From the NCBI GenBank assembly GCA_963853835.1, contig OY970830.1, positions 42,761,466 through 42,825,465 on the forward strand: DNA of 64,000 nucleotides, written 5' to 3'. This stretch comes from Calendula officinalis (taxonomy: Eukaryota; Streptophyta; Magnoliopsida; Asterales; Asteraceae). A program made the position numbers and the translations under genes. The notes beneath the pieces were generated by a model. That model saw nothing but the letters and a program-made list of their open reading frames with translations, ran no database searches and was not told the DNA's origin. Shown piece by piece: positions 22,473 through 35,100 of this stretch (its first letter is position 1; each line of letters starts with the position of its first letter).

Positions 22473-24769
22473 TGTAACGACCCGAAATTTTGAATCAAAT
22501 AAATTATGTAAAAATGTTATAAATAAGGATAAATCGTTTAAAATACGTGGGAATTGGTTTCGTGTCATTTGGACATCGTTTGATATGTATTCAGGGTTGT
22601 TGAAGCCGAAACCAGGTCGAAACGGGCATTAAAAAGTGCAGCCTTAGCTGCCAGGACCAGATAGCGGCGCTATCTGGAGATAGCGGCGCTATCTTGTGCA
22701 AATCGTAACAGCGAACCGAAATAGCGCCGAAGGGAAAACGCGAAATTGGGATAGCGTCGGGAATCGCGACGCGAAGTCCGTCGCAAATTTACGCGGGATG
22801 AAAGATAGCAGCGCGATCTTTGCTATAGCGACGCGATTTCGTCAGTGCAGGTCATAAAATCGGGATTTTAGGGTTTTTACTCATTTTCTCTCTACAACAA
22901 AGTATGCAGCCGATTTGAGAGCTCTTGGGGGCGATTTTGGGTGTTCTTGAGCATAGAACACCACCATTCTTGGAGATCTTCAAACATTATTAAAGATCTA
23001 AGGTATTTCACATCCTAGTTAGTTTTGTAAAAAAGATTTTTGGGGAAATGTTGATTTTGAATGTGATGTGTTAGAATCTTATTAAAGATGGGTAATGGGG
23101 GGTGTAGAACACCCATAGGAAGTATGTAGACCATGGATCTATGGTTAATTTGTAACTTGAAAGTAGTTTTACAAACTAGGGTTTATGGATCTCCACCAAG
23201 TTGGTGAACTTGGTGGTTGGGGTTGATTATGATGATGTCTAGTTATGGATGATAACTAGAAATGTGATTATTATCTTGATAGGTTGCAAGAACCTAAAAG
23301 TTGGAGATATTCCAAAGGCGGGAAGCAAGGATTCGTGTTGATAAACACGATATGGATTTAGCTATCGCTAAGGTGAGAACATGAGACTCTTAAACTGAGT
23401 ACATAGCAATAAGTTTTATTTTATGAATCTTTATTAATAAACAATTTGATAAAAATAGTGACTGAAATGATAAGAAAGTAGGTATACTGTGATACTAGAA
23501 TATGTCTAGTATAATTGATGAATTGGGAAGTAAATATGTAAAACTAAAGTAAGTATGAAATCATTATTAACGAACCATTATGATAAAGTTGTTGATTAAA
23601 AAGGATGTATATTGGGCCTTTATTAATAAATATGTATTAATAGAGCATTTGACAATGAATTTATAATAATGGGGATTGAGGGGTAAGATTCACTAATAAA
23701 AGTGATGAATGAATGTATATGAAAATGAATATGATGTGACTGGTAATAAATATGTATTCTAATCAAAGAAAAGATAAAAGTATTATGATATCGATGAAAA
23801 ATAAGAATTGTACCTTATGAAATAAGTAAGTATGGACTTTCTAGGATTCACAGATGTTGAAGTATGTGAATGTTGCTAAAGATCAAGTCCATGGGGCTAT
23901 ATGAGTATGTTCACGCTATGGTGAACTAATTATATATTTGTTATTATTAGCTAGATAACTAACTTGTTTGATGTTTGATGTGATTGCCGAAGGCTTTGAC
24001 TGGCACAATTGTTAGGTTATGATAAGAGATAGATGGTGGTGACGCGGGGGACCCCTGGTCATTGAGATGAGTGTATATACGTTTATACACCAGACTTGTA
24101 TGGACTTCTAGTACGCATATGTTTACGTACTTGTCTTAGTATGATTCCAGTATATATATGTTTATGTATTAGAAATGTTGGGTTCCAGTACATATATGTT
24201 TACGTACTGAATATGATTGTGATTCTAGTACATATATGTTTATGTACTAGATGAGATTGTGTTTCTAGTACATATATGTTTATGTACTAGATATAATTGT
24301 GCTTCTCGTACCTATATGTTTAGGTACTAGATATGTTTGCTAGGGAATCAAGGTTGGTAGAGTCACAATAGGGTGGCTAGACTGTATTGATGTAGTAATA
24401 TATATTTATATATATATATATATATGTTATATATTTATGAAATGACTATTATTATTTCGGGATAAAACCCATGTATCTCACAAGACTATTTTGTCTCACG
24501 TACTACGTTTGTTTTGTGGCTGTGTACTCAGGTACAGGTTTGAAGTGATAGAAGGTTGCACTAGAAGTGGCCTAGAGTTGTTTAGCTCGGGAGCTCATAG
24601 GTAGATCCCGTTTGCCTATGGTTTTGATATACTTGGTGACACCGTATTTTTGTATACTCTGATAAAGGTTTTAAAGTTTTTGTTAAACTGTATTTTTGGA
24701 TAACATGATAAATGTTGGAAATTATATTTTAAATGTTTTAAACGATGTTATAAAAATACGGGTGTTACA
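22473..24769 (+). repeat. LTR 3 (3' LTR)
   Basis: 2,297 bp, starting TGTAACGACC and ending GGTGTTACA. Its first ~615 bp match LTR 2 almost perfectly. The remainder carries many private differences (e.g. 'ggtgtagaac', 'aacaatttgat') and a much shorter TA tract. It is followed at once by the TCAGA duplication. Confidence 0.9.
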
Positions 24770-25894
24770 TCAGAGGCGGGTTTGAAGGGTGAATGTCACA
24801 CCCCGCCAAAAATGAGTTTTACTTCATTTAAAATGTTTTGCGGAAGAACGAGGGTGTAACGTTCATGACAACATAGCAAAAATTAAGTAAACAAACAACC
24901 ACGCAATAACGAATAACAGAAGATTGTTTCACTTTCCAAAGGTAGAAAGTTTCCAAAAATGGTATGTTTCCTAAAATAGAAATTGTTTTGAAATTAAATG
25001 ATTGTTCGTAAACTTAATGTTTTAATCATGGCTCACGACAATCCCAATGCTCATATCCTCCAATCCACTACACCTAATTACCTGGAAAACATAAATAGTA
25101 AAAGGGTCAACAAAAATGTTGAGTGAATCCACAGGGTTAAAGTAAGTAAAGTACAGTAAAGTAAAGTGTTTTGCTACTCAAAATGTTTGTTGTGAAAATG
25201 GTTTATGACTGAAAAGTATAAAGTTCAACACTCATACGATATGAGTAATAAGTATGAAATGTTTAGTGTAGTTGTAGAATATCTACAACTACATGTTACG
25301 TTTATGAAAATGTTTTGAACAAATTGTTATGTTTGACATCGCATGAACTGTTATCCCCAACAGGTAGCTAGTCTATTGAGTTAATATACCAACCCCTAAG
25401 TCCACAATCAACACTTCAACTCCATTATGTTATCGTTATTTTATGGATATACACTCCCGGAGATGTCTTGGATAAAACCAAGTAATGATCAAACGTTCGT
25501 TGGGAGGATGAGTGTCAGCCAATAGTACTATCTGCATATCCATGGTCTAGATCCACTAGTTAATGATTGCTGGCAACCTTAGTCCGGTATAGTAATTGTT
25601 TGTCATGCCAACGCGATGATGAAAATGTATAGATGTTGTACAGTCATAGTAAAACAGTAGCAGTTGTGTTTATGTTTTCCACCCTAAAGTTTATAAAACA
25701 GTTAAAAGAGAAAAGGGGTCTATGGACTCACCTGGGCTAAGCTTATCAACGGTTGGGACAGAGGATCCTTCAAAGGCTCCTAGCTTCCTAACAATATGAC
25801 TTTCTAATTAGACTAAGCTAACACAGGCGATTCTATAAATATGATATACGTTAATTGTTATGCTATATGTTTTGTGACATCGAATGAACTTGGA

Positions 25895-26045
25895 TTAATA
25901 AAATGAAATGAAATGAAATGCATTGGGTTTTATAAAATGAAATGAAATGAGTTCCAAAATGAAATGACATGAAATGAAATGGTTCTCGAAATGAAATGAT
26001 ATGAAATGAGTTTTAAAATGAAATGATACGAAATGAAATGGATTG
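25895..26045. repeat. Pentanucleotide-like repeat (atgaa)n
   Basis: Runs of 'aaatgaaatgaaatg' interrupted by short unique phrases, inside the left half of the solo LTR. The ORF across it is a by-product. Confidence 0.8.
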
Positions 26046-26150
26046 GGCCTAATGGGCCTAGATGGGCCACTTGGGCCTCATATTGGACTTGGGTCCAATA
26101 GATTTGGGCCAAGGATTGGGCTTGGGCCCAATGGGTTCGGTTTGGGTATA

Positions 26151-26155
26151 AGTGG
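26151..26155. repeat. Target-site duplication AGTGG of nested element
   Basis: AGTGG here and again at 35161-35165 brackets the nested retrotransposon exactly. Confidence 0.85.
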
Positions 26156-29154
26156 TGTAACACCACAATCTTAGAGCCATTTTTTTTTTTTAAATATGCA
26201 TACGGAAGCGATTTTAGAAAAACTATAAACCCTATTTATTACATATTATAAAGGCCATTTACATATTAACCAAAATATATAAAACGTTTAAAGGTGTTAC
26301 TAAAAACAGGCTCGACCCGGTTTACAAAATCAGAGTACGGTCAGACTTCCAAAACCCGACTCTAGTCAAGCCAAATCCACAACCTGAAAAGAGTCAACAA
26401 ATGAGGGATTAGCACAAAGCTAAGTGAATAGAAATAAACATCAATCTGCATAACCACAACAAATTAGAAATCAAGAGAAATCAATATGGAAAATCCGTCC
26501 AAACTTCCACAAGCAATTGGACGTTATGAGAGGATCGGCGGTCGGGCGAGGACCTTCGACTGTTGTCGGCCCAACAACAGTAAACCGATGGCTCCTTTAC
26601 TTATTAGCACGGTACTCACTCCTGACGGAACACATTCTTAGGAGTCCGAGCACCCCATCCAATAGTAACGAAGCGTAGCCGAAAACCACCATAGCTAACC
26701 TCTAAAAAACATGTGCACATACTACCATTAACAATCCCACAATTAATGGTACCACTGGAAAATCAATGAAAACCAAGAAAAATGAATTTTCCCAAATCAA
26801 CCAAGAAATCTGCTCATGACCAAGTTCGCGTCGTGAACTCAGAGTTCGCGTCGCGAACTAAGAGTTCACGAATCGGGAATTACATCACGACCAAACCCCA
26901 ATTTCTCTGAATCGAGTTCGCGATCGCGACCACAAGTTCGCGACGCGAACTCCCTCAGATACCAAATTCCTGCACTTTTTCTCAAAACTCTACCATTCCG
27001 TAATTTTGTACATCACACAAGAAAGAAGGTTAAGTCCACTCACCTTAGCTTCCCTTGTGAAGAACTCAGTAGTCTTATATCACTGAGTTTCTTTTCCTTT
27101 TCCTGTAACAAAACGAATACCGAATTAGTTACCCGAAATCATTAACTTTGCAACAAGTACAAATTATAAGTCAAACCATTATATGTGTACAACCAATTGA
27201 CAACTTAACACTTGCATTTCAAAACATATTAATTGACAATGTCTAGAATTCCATTAAGTCACTTCTAAGCAATTCATCATGCATTTTTATCCAAGTTGCA
27301 CAGAATCGGCCCAAACGGGTCGGGACACTTAATCAAGTCAAACTTGCAATTTACTAATACCACATTGTCAAGTTATCCAATTATCACTAATTTAAGTTAT
27401 TGACATACTACTTGCATCCATATACAAGCTTAACCAACTTTGACTTTATTTAAGTCAAATTGCACAATTTAACAACCAAACGGGTCAAGACCCGAAACTA
27501 CCACAAACACACCTCCAATTAACCAAGTAACACATTTATGACATGAAATTCATAGTCCCAAGTTACAAGTCATCCAAGACTAAAGTCAACTTCCAGGTTT
27601 GACTAAAGTCAACAATTCATGAATTTAACTAGCTATTCTAGAAAACGGGTCAAAACCACAAACTACCAATTAAGACATGTTAATATACTTTATAAAACTC
27701 TTATATGATCAATTTATTGAACTACAACAATGGCTAACAATTTCCAAGTTAAAGTCATATATTACCAATTTGACTAGTTTTATGTCTTTTACCTAAAAAC
27801 ATCCAAACACTACCATGTAAAGATCAATTCATCACTTAATACTTTCATAAACATGCTAATGCCATATTACTTCCAACTAAACATTTAAAGTATAAGTCCA
27901 ATGTTAAAATATGCATTTAGTCAAGTTTCATCATATAAGGCCCAAACGGGTCAAAATCATTTTATTAACTTCCAATGTTTACACACACCTAATTAACATT
28001 TCATCAAGTATACAATTACCATATAATAACCAACTTCATGTTAATTAGTTATACTTTGAAACACCCAAAATAATCAATACAATTTTAACCCGAAAAAGAT
28101 GCATTCAATCACCTGTTACTTACTCAGAAATCTGATCACTTTTATAACCATATCAGTCCAGGAAAATATTATATTATTAAAGTAGACTCATAGACCTTCG
28201 AAACGACTGGTCGCACGCCCAAAACGGAGTTACGGTTGATTTTATATGATTTTTGCAAAATGGTCAAAATCTGTCATTTTCTTGTGCTTACGGGATTTCT
28301 ACAAATTTCATCCAAACACTACTTTTAATCTATCAAAAACAACCAATTCATGTTATAGTTAATTACCAACTACAAATATCATTTAAAACATGTTATTTGA
28401 CCTAAACAACACATTAAATACCACAAAAATCACTAATTCAAGAAATCATGGTGCATCCATTCTTCTCCAAGAACACCATTAATGGGGGTCATGAAAGCTT
28501 CAACAATTCAAGAACTCTAATAAAATTCAACTAACAATTAAGCATACAAATCTTCATCTATACATACTAACATCACTAGAAATCATCAATTTCACATTTT
28601 CTAAGCAAGAATCACCAAAAATTACAAAAACTCATTTCATCTTTTAACAAACTAAGAACCCTAGAATAGATGGAGGATTTCTTACCTAATGCCTGCTTCA
28701 ATTCGAGATTTAGAGAAGAAGGATGAGAGATTCAAGCATATAACCCCCAATTTAGCATGCAATATTCTTATGGTGTATGTGTGTGTCGAAATATACCAGA
28801 GAAAAGAGAAATGGATTTTTCCTTTTGACACCTCCACTGAAACGTGTCATCCAAAGGAAAGAAAGCTAATTTCATTTAAACACAGTATTGAATATTAGGT
28901 TCGCAGATAATTAATTTAGACCTAACTAACTCCAATTTTAACAACGAAGATATTTTTAGAACCCCGGTTCAGAAGTGAACGCAAATATGTAAAAATCATT
29001 TTAATATTTAAATATCTCAGATTTAATAATTTTAACCCCATGGTTAAAATACATTTAAATATAATTAAACCAAATAATTTATATAAAACAATAAACAATT
29101 AAATTACTTACCGAAAGTAATAAAAAAATTCTAGGCCGGGTCTCAGGATGTTAC
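26156..29154 (-). repeat. 3' LTR of nested element (left on plus strand)
   Basis: 2,999 bp with plus-strand ends TGTAACACCA and AGGATGTTACA. Contains the CpG palindrome cluster (26825-26952). The ~70-codon plus-strand ORF at 28689-28898 is antisense to the element and has no support. Confidence 0.9.
26825..26952. repeat. CpG palindrome cluster in nested LTR
   Basis: Perfect palindromes with 8-bp arms around one base: AGTTCGCG/CGCGAACT at 26843-26859 (centre T) and 26935-26951 (centre A), plus near-copies between them. The right LTR has the same cluster from about 32810 with one extra 24-bp unit. The layout parallels the palindromes of the 10736-24769 element. Confidence 0.65.
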
Positions 29155-29173
29155 AATTCTACCCCCTTAAAAA
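29155..29173 (-). other. Polypurine tract of nested element
   Basis: Read on the minus strand, TTTTTAAGGGGGTAGAAT abuts the 3' LTR. It closely resembles the tract of the three-LTR element, in line with the two belonging to related lineages. Confidence 0.7.
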
Positions 29174-30501
29174 GATTTCGTCCTCGAAATCTCACTGATT
29201 ACACACAAAAGAATTAAAATAAGTTTATAAATATCATTATATCTCCGTCTCATATTTACATGTCAAAATATAATTCTTAGTGTTCCTCCATTTTATTAAT
29301 ATTATCGAAATAATAATTTATTAAATCATCATTTTCTTTTCTTTGTAGTTTCAAAGTTGGTGTCTCATTCGAAAAAAATTCTCTAGTTACGTTGTTTTTA
29401 ATTTATCCACTTAACGAGAAGTCATTTCCATTTACATAATTCGCATATTTTATATTTAAAAGTTGATAATTACGCAATGTCATTTATCACAATTTCCAAG
29501 TCATGGTTCGCATAACTCTACTTAAACGATTAAAACCATTGCAAAGCATAGACAATCTATTTTTATTTAATGTAATTTAACATTTTAAGTGTCTTAGATT
29601 CTCAAATATCCTCTTTTGTTTATTATTTCAACGAAATTTTGCACTCTTAAGCAGTTAAAATCTCATAATTTTAGAATTATTATTAATAAATCCACAATCA
29701 TAATTCACTAATTCTCAAAATTACACGTTTCGAATTCTAAATTCTAATCAATCTTCACATATAACGGCATTAATTCTCATTATTTCAAAATGTATCTTTA
29801 ATAAATTTCACAATATTATTAAATTTTATATTCACTTTGAAATTTATCCATCAATAATCAGAAATCAATTCAATATGGTCAATAAATTTGATTCTTATGT
29901 CGATTTTCATTTACACATTGAACATAAAAGGCATTTTAAAAAAAAATCTAACCTATAACAATTCGAGTCATAGAGAAATCATTCAGATACATTTCATTAA
30001 CTTTCTTTCTTATTTAACATCTACAACACATGAAAGAACCAATTGACACTTTTATAAGCATACAACGATGTATTTCAACTAAGTGGCCAAGCAAAATAAA
30101 AGTTAACATGTCAGTCTTCACTCTTCAAACCACTACTATCTTCATTTGTTAGCAATTCAGTATATCGTTTAACAATATAATCATAATTCAATATACAATG
30201 GTCAATAAATTCGGCTAACACTTATCGAGTCACTACATGTGACTTGATAGGTCACGGCAATTAATTAAATTTTCTTAAATCAAGAAGCAATCCTACATAG
30301 GACTACTTAGACAATGCCTAAGATTACACCAATCTAACTATAGGCATCACATTAACGGATGAGTACAACAATCATTTACCAAAACAAATTGAACCTCAAA
30401 CAAATAGATGAAGACTTAAATCCATATATCACTAACTATCTTTATTCCTAATGGAGTAAACACACACGTAAACAATTTTCAGTTCATTACATAATTCATA
30501 A
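29174..30501. other. Non-coding region between gag and 3' LTR
   Basis: About 1.3 kb of A+T-rich sequence that replaces the pol region of an autonomous element. No reverse transcriptase, RNase H or integrase motif seen on either strand. Confidence 0.6.
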
Positions 30502-31956
30502 TCACAAATAAGCAATTTGCTTCAATTCAATTAACATACATATAAATAAATAGATTGTCAAAGACATACCTGTGATATCATCAGTGGAGGTGGTATCTTG
30601 GACAATCATCTGAAATGACCTACCCTCGGGTGGAGGGTGATTCTTCCTCTTCTGGCCCGTTGAAGATAACGACCCACTCATCGACCCCGACCCTGAACCC
30701 AATTTCCTCTGTGAAGGACAATCACCGGCCCTGTGACCCTCTTTCTGAATATTCCAACATACATTTTGCGGGAACCTACAATCATTCCACTCGTGCCAGA
30801 ACTGACCACACTTAACACATCGCATAGTCTGAGTTGTACAACCACCCGTGTGAGAAGATCTGCACCTAGCACACCATTGTGCCTTCTGACCCGAACTACC
30901 TCCTGATTGTATATGATTCGAGTTTTCATGCTTTTGATATCCCTGACCTTTCTTATTTTGTTTGAAATCCGACTGTCCAGACTTAAACTTTTGATACTCT
31001 GACCTATCCCTGATCACCCAATCTCGAGTATTCAAATCACCTTCTATTGTTTTGGCCAAATCGAAGGCCTGTGACAAAGTGGTTGCGAGCCTCGCTGTAG
31101 TTCGGTATTCGGGTCGTAAAGCTCCAATAAAATGTTTTATTCTCGAAGACTCATCAGGTACCCATTGTTGTACAAATCTTAATTTTTCATTGAACTGCTC
31201 GATCAAATCATCTACCGTCATTCCCTCTGTCATCCGCAAATTTATAAATTCTGATCGAATTATATCCATTTCAAATGAATTACAATAACGCTTACATACC
31301 TGCTCTCTTAATTGATCCCACGTTATACTATTTTTAATTTCTTTGGGTAAATGTTCAATCAGGGTGTCCCACCAATTCATTGCACCGCCTGTTAATTTTC
31401 GTGTAGCATACATCACCCGATATTTATCATCACAATCGCAAGCATCTAAAGTTCTCTCCATTTCCCTCAACCAGTTCATTGTGACATTGGGGTCTCTACT
31501 TCCACTAAATTCAGGGGGTTTACAATCTAGGAATTGTTTGAAGGTGCAAGTCGGTTTCATACCTAATGGATAAGGTTGGTTCGTGAATTGATATTGAGGT
31601 ATACCTTGACTTGGGTTAACATAGTAGTATTGTGGCTGTGACGTTACAGGATGAGGTTCGGATGAGGTTGACATCAAGGGAACCGTCATTGTAAAGGCTG
31701 GAGTTGTGGGAATTTGCATGGTAGGGGCGGATAATATAGGGGTAAACATGTGATGGATGTTTGGTGGTTGGTTATTCTGATTCTGATTCATGCTATCAAC
31801 AAGATTTTGGAGGTGTTCCAATCGACTTTCCATTCTCAAAATATAATCTTCTCTGTCTGCATTTGCATTTCTAGATGTACCAATGATTTCCGGTTCGGGG
31901 TTCGACGGGATTACCAACGGGTTGGGATCTTTATCGGCCATACCTGTGACAAACAC
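30502..31956 (-). CDS. Retrotransposon gag protein
   Basis: A 484-residue open frame; the likelier initiator is the methionine of MADKDPNPLV, five codons in. Residues about 130-300 form the Retrotrans_gag capsid-like domain (FKQFLDCKPPEFSGSRDP, MNWWDTLIEHLP, ITWDQLREQVCKRY, DLIEQFNEKL, RIKHFIGALRPEYR). The C-terminal part holds zinc-knuckle motifs: CARCRSSHTGGC, a canonical CX2CX4HX4C (CVKCGQFWHEWNDC), and a damaged third one where the second cysteine is isoleucine (CWNIQKEGHRAGDC). Gag builds the virus-like particle and binds element RNA. The frame ends shortly after DDITG, which in full-length relatives leads into protease, so pro-pol has been removed there. The CDS is intact and may be expressed. 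Its leader contains splice-like signals. Confidence 0.9.
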   Translation of the reverse strand: MFVTGMADKDPNPLVIPSNPEPEIIGTSRNANADREDYILRMESRLEHLQNLVDSMNQNQNNQPPNIHHMFTPILSAPTMQIPTTPAFTMTVPLMSTSSEPHPVTSQPQYYYVNPSQGIPQYQFTNQPYPLGMKPTCTFKQFLDCKPPEFSGSRDPNVTMNWLREMERTLDACDCDDKYRVMYATRKLTGGAMNWWDTLIEHLPKEIKNSITWDQLREQVCKRYCNSFEMDIIRSEFINLRMTEGMTVDDLIEQFNEKLRFVQQWVPDESSRIKHFIGALRPEYRTTARLATTLSQAFDLAKTIEGDLNTRDWVIRDRSEYQKFKSGQSDFKQNKKGQGYQKHENSNHIQSGGSSGQKAQWCARCRSSHTGGCTTQTMRCVKCGQFWHEWNDCRFPQNVCWNIQKEGHRAGDCPSQRKLGSGSGSMSGSLSSTGQKRKNHPPPEGRSFQMIVQDTTSTDDITGMSLTIYLFICMLIELKQIAYL

Positions 31957-32122
31957 AACATCTCACAAACTCTTAGTTTAATCCGTTAGTACCTATCATA
32001 CTAACTACTACTAAACCACAATTCATATTCACTCTACTAATCCACTCAAAATTGAGGAAGTTTGACCAACTCAAGCCACGATTTGGGAACGGTACACCTA
32101 AATGTGCAACCATCGCCAAACC

Positions 32123-32138
32123 GAGGCTCTGATACCAA
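32123..32138 (-). other. Primer-binding site of nested element
   Basis: On the minus strand, TTGGTATCAGAGCCTC follows the 5' LTR by about two bases. It is complementary to the 3' end of initiator-Met tRNA and fixes the element's orientation as minus. Confidence 0.9.
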
Positions 32139-32140
32139 AC

Positions 32141-35100
32141 TGTAACACCACAATCTTAGAGCCATTTTTTTTTTAAATATGCATACGGAAGCGATTTTAG
32201 AAAAACTATAAACCCTATTTTATTACATATTATAAAGGCCATTTACATATTAACCAAAATATATAAAACGTTTAAAGGTGTTACTAAAAACAGGCTCGAC
32301 CCGGTTTACAAAATCAGAGTACGGTCAGACTTCCAAAACCCGACTCTAGTCAAGCCAAATCCACAACCTGAAAAGAGTCAACAAATGAGGGATTAGCACA
32401 AAGCTAAGTGAATAGAAATAAACATCAATCTGCATAACCACAACAAATTAGAAATCAAGAGAAATCAATAGGGAAAATCCGTCCAAACTTCCACAAGCAA
32501 TTGGACGTTATGAGAGGATCGGCGGTCGGGCGAGGACCTTCGACTGTTGTCGGCCCAACAACAGTCAACCAATGGCTCCTTTACTTATTAGCACGGTACT
32601 CACTCCTGACGGAACACATTCGTAGGAGTCCGAGCACCCCATCCAATAGTAACGAAGCGTAGCCGAAAACCACCATAGCTAACCTCTAAAAAACATGTGC
32701 ACATACTACCATTAACAATCCCACAATTAATGGTACCACTGGAAAATCAATGAAAACCAAGAAAAATGAATTTTCCCAAATCAACCAAGAAATCTGCTCA
32801 TGACCAAGTTCGCGTCGTGAACTCAGAGTTCGCGTCGCGAACTAAGAGTTCACGAATCGGGAACTACATCACGACCAAACCCCAATTTCTCTGAATCGAG
32901 TTCGCGATCGCGACCACAAGTTCGCGATCGCGACCACAAGTTCGCGACGCGAACTCCCTCAGATACCAAATTCCTGCACTTTTTCTCAAAACTCTACCAT
33001 TCCCTAATTTTGTACATCACACAAGAAAGAAGGTTAAGTCCACTCACCTTAGCTTCCCTTGTGAAGAACTCAGTAGTCTTATATCACTGAGTTTCTTTTT
33101 CTTTTTCCTGTAACAAAACGAATACCGAATTAGTTACCCGAAATCATTAACTTTGCAACAAGTACAAATTATAAGTCAAACCATTATATGTGTACAACCA
33201 ATTGACAACTTAACACTTGCATTTCAAAACATATTAATTGACAATGTCCAGAATTCCATTAAGTCACTTCTAAGCAATTCATCATGCATTTTTATCCAAG
33301 TTGCACATAATCGGCCCAAACGGGTCGGGACACTTAATCAAGTCAAACTTGCAATTTACTAATACCACATTGTCAAGTTATCCAATTATCACTAATTTAA
33401 GTTATTGACATACTACTTGCATCCATATACAAGCTTAACCAACTTTGACTTTATTTAAGTCAAATTGCACAATTTAACAACCAAACGGGTCAAGACCCGA
33501 AACTACCACAAACACACCTCCAATTACCAAGTAACACATTTATTACATGAAATTCATAGTCCCAAGTTACAAGTCATCCAAGACTAAAGTCAACTTCCAG
33601 GTTTGACTAAAGTCAACAATTCATGAATTTAACTAGCTATTCTAGAAAAGGGGTCAAAACCACAAACTACCAATTAAGACATGTTAATATACTTTATAAA
33701 ACTCTTATATGATCAATTTATTGAACTACAACAATGGCTAACAATTTCCAAGTTAAAGTCATATATTACCAATTTGACTAGTTTTATGTCTTTTACCTAA
33801 AAACATCCAAACACTACCATGTAAAGATCAATTCATCACTTAACACTTTCATAAACATGCTAATGCCATATTACTTCCAACTAAACATTTAAAGTATAAG
33901 TCCAATGTTAAAATATGCATTTAGTCAAGTTTCATCATATAAGGCCCAAACGGGTCAAAATCATTTTATTAACTTCCAATGTTTACACACACCTAATTAA
34001 CATTTCATCAAGTATACAATTACCATATAATAACCAACTTCATGTTAATTAGTTATACTTTGAAACACCCAAAATAATCAATACAAGTTTAACCCGAAAA
34101 AGATGCATTCAATCACCTGTTACTAACTCAGAAATCTGATCACTTTTATAACCATATCAGTCCAGGAAAATATTATATTATTAAAGTAGATTCATAGACC
34201 TTCGAAACGACTGGTCGCACGCCCAAAACGGAGTTACGGTTGATTTTATATGATTTTTGCAAAATGGTCAAAATCTGTCATTTTCTTGTGCTTACGGGAT
34301 TTCTACAAATTTCACCCAAACACTACTTTTAATCTATCAAAAACAACCAATTCATGTTATAGTTAATTACCAACTACAAATATCATTTAAAACATGTTAT
34401 TTGACCTAAACAACACATTAAATACCACAAAAATCACTAATTCAAGAAATCATGGTGCATCCATTCTTCTCCAAGAACACCATTAATGGGGGTTCATGAA
34501 AGCTTCAACAATTCAAAAACTCTAATAAAATTCAACTAACAATTAAGCATACAAATCTTCATCTATACATACTAACATCACTAGAAATCATCAATTTCAC
34601 ATTTTCTAAGCAAGAATCACCAAAAATTACAAAAACTCATTTCATCTTTTAACAAACTAAGAACCCTAGAATAGATGGAGGATTTCTTACCTAATGCCTG
34701 CTTCAATTCGAGATTTAGAGAAGAAGGATGAGAGATTCAAGCATATAACCCCCAATTTAGCATGCAATATTCTTATGGTGTATGTGTGTGTCGAAATATA
34801 CCAGAGAAAAGAGAAAAGGATTTTTCTTTTTGACACCTCCACTGAAACGTGTCATCCAAAGGAAAGAAAGCTAATTTCATTTAAACACAGTATTGAATAT
34901 TAGGTTCGCAGATAATTAATTTAGACCTAACTAACTCCAATTTTAACAACGAAGATATTTTTAGAACCCCGGTTCAGAAGTGAACCCAAATATGTAAAAA
35001 TCATTTTAATATTTAAATATCTCGGATTTAATAATTTTAACCCCATGGTTAAAATACATTTAAATATAATTAAACCAAATAATTTATATAAAACAATAAA

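Larger units (their letters stand above)
10736..24769 (+). mobile_element. Three-LTR non-coding retrotransposon (LTR-int-LTR-int-LTR)
   Basis: Three LTRs (10736-13054, 16597-18930, 22473-24769) alternate with two internal regions of exactly equal length (13055-16596 and 18931-22472, 3,542 bp each). A single TCAGA duplication flanks the array. Each internal region starts with a primer-binding site complementary to initiator-Met tRNA and ends with a purine-rich tract. No intact gag or pol is present, so the element is a large non-autonomous derivative (LARD type), by its LTR and primer type probably of Ty3/gypsy origin. The internal copies differ at only a few sites that I noticed (for example near 14671, 14682, 14857 and 14912), so the duplication is recent. 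The middle LTR combines features of the other two, as expected from unequal crossing-over between LTRs. Confidence 0.9.

Noticed and set aside
10736..24769. Assembly artefact as the sole explanation of the duplicated 5.9-kb unit
   Set aside because: Not excluded, but single-base differences between copies, different TA-tract lengths and the mosaic LTR 2 fit a real recombination product better. Long reads are the decisive test.
28689..28898. 69-codon plus-strand ORF present in both LTRs of the nested element
   Set aside because: Antisense to the element and overlapping a likely donor site; no start context or motif support, and its conservation is explained by LTR identity.
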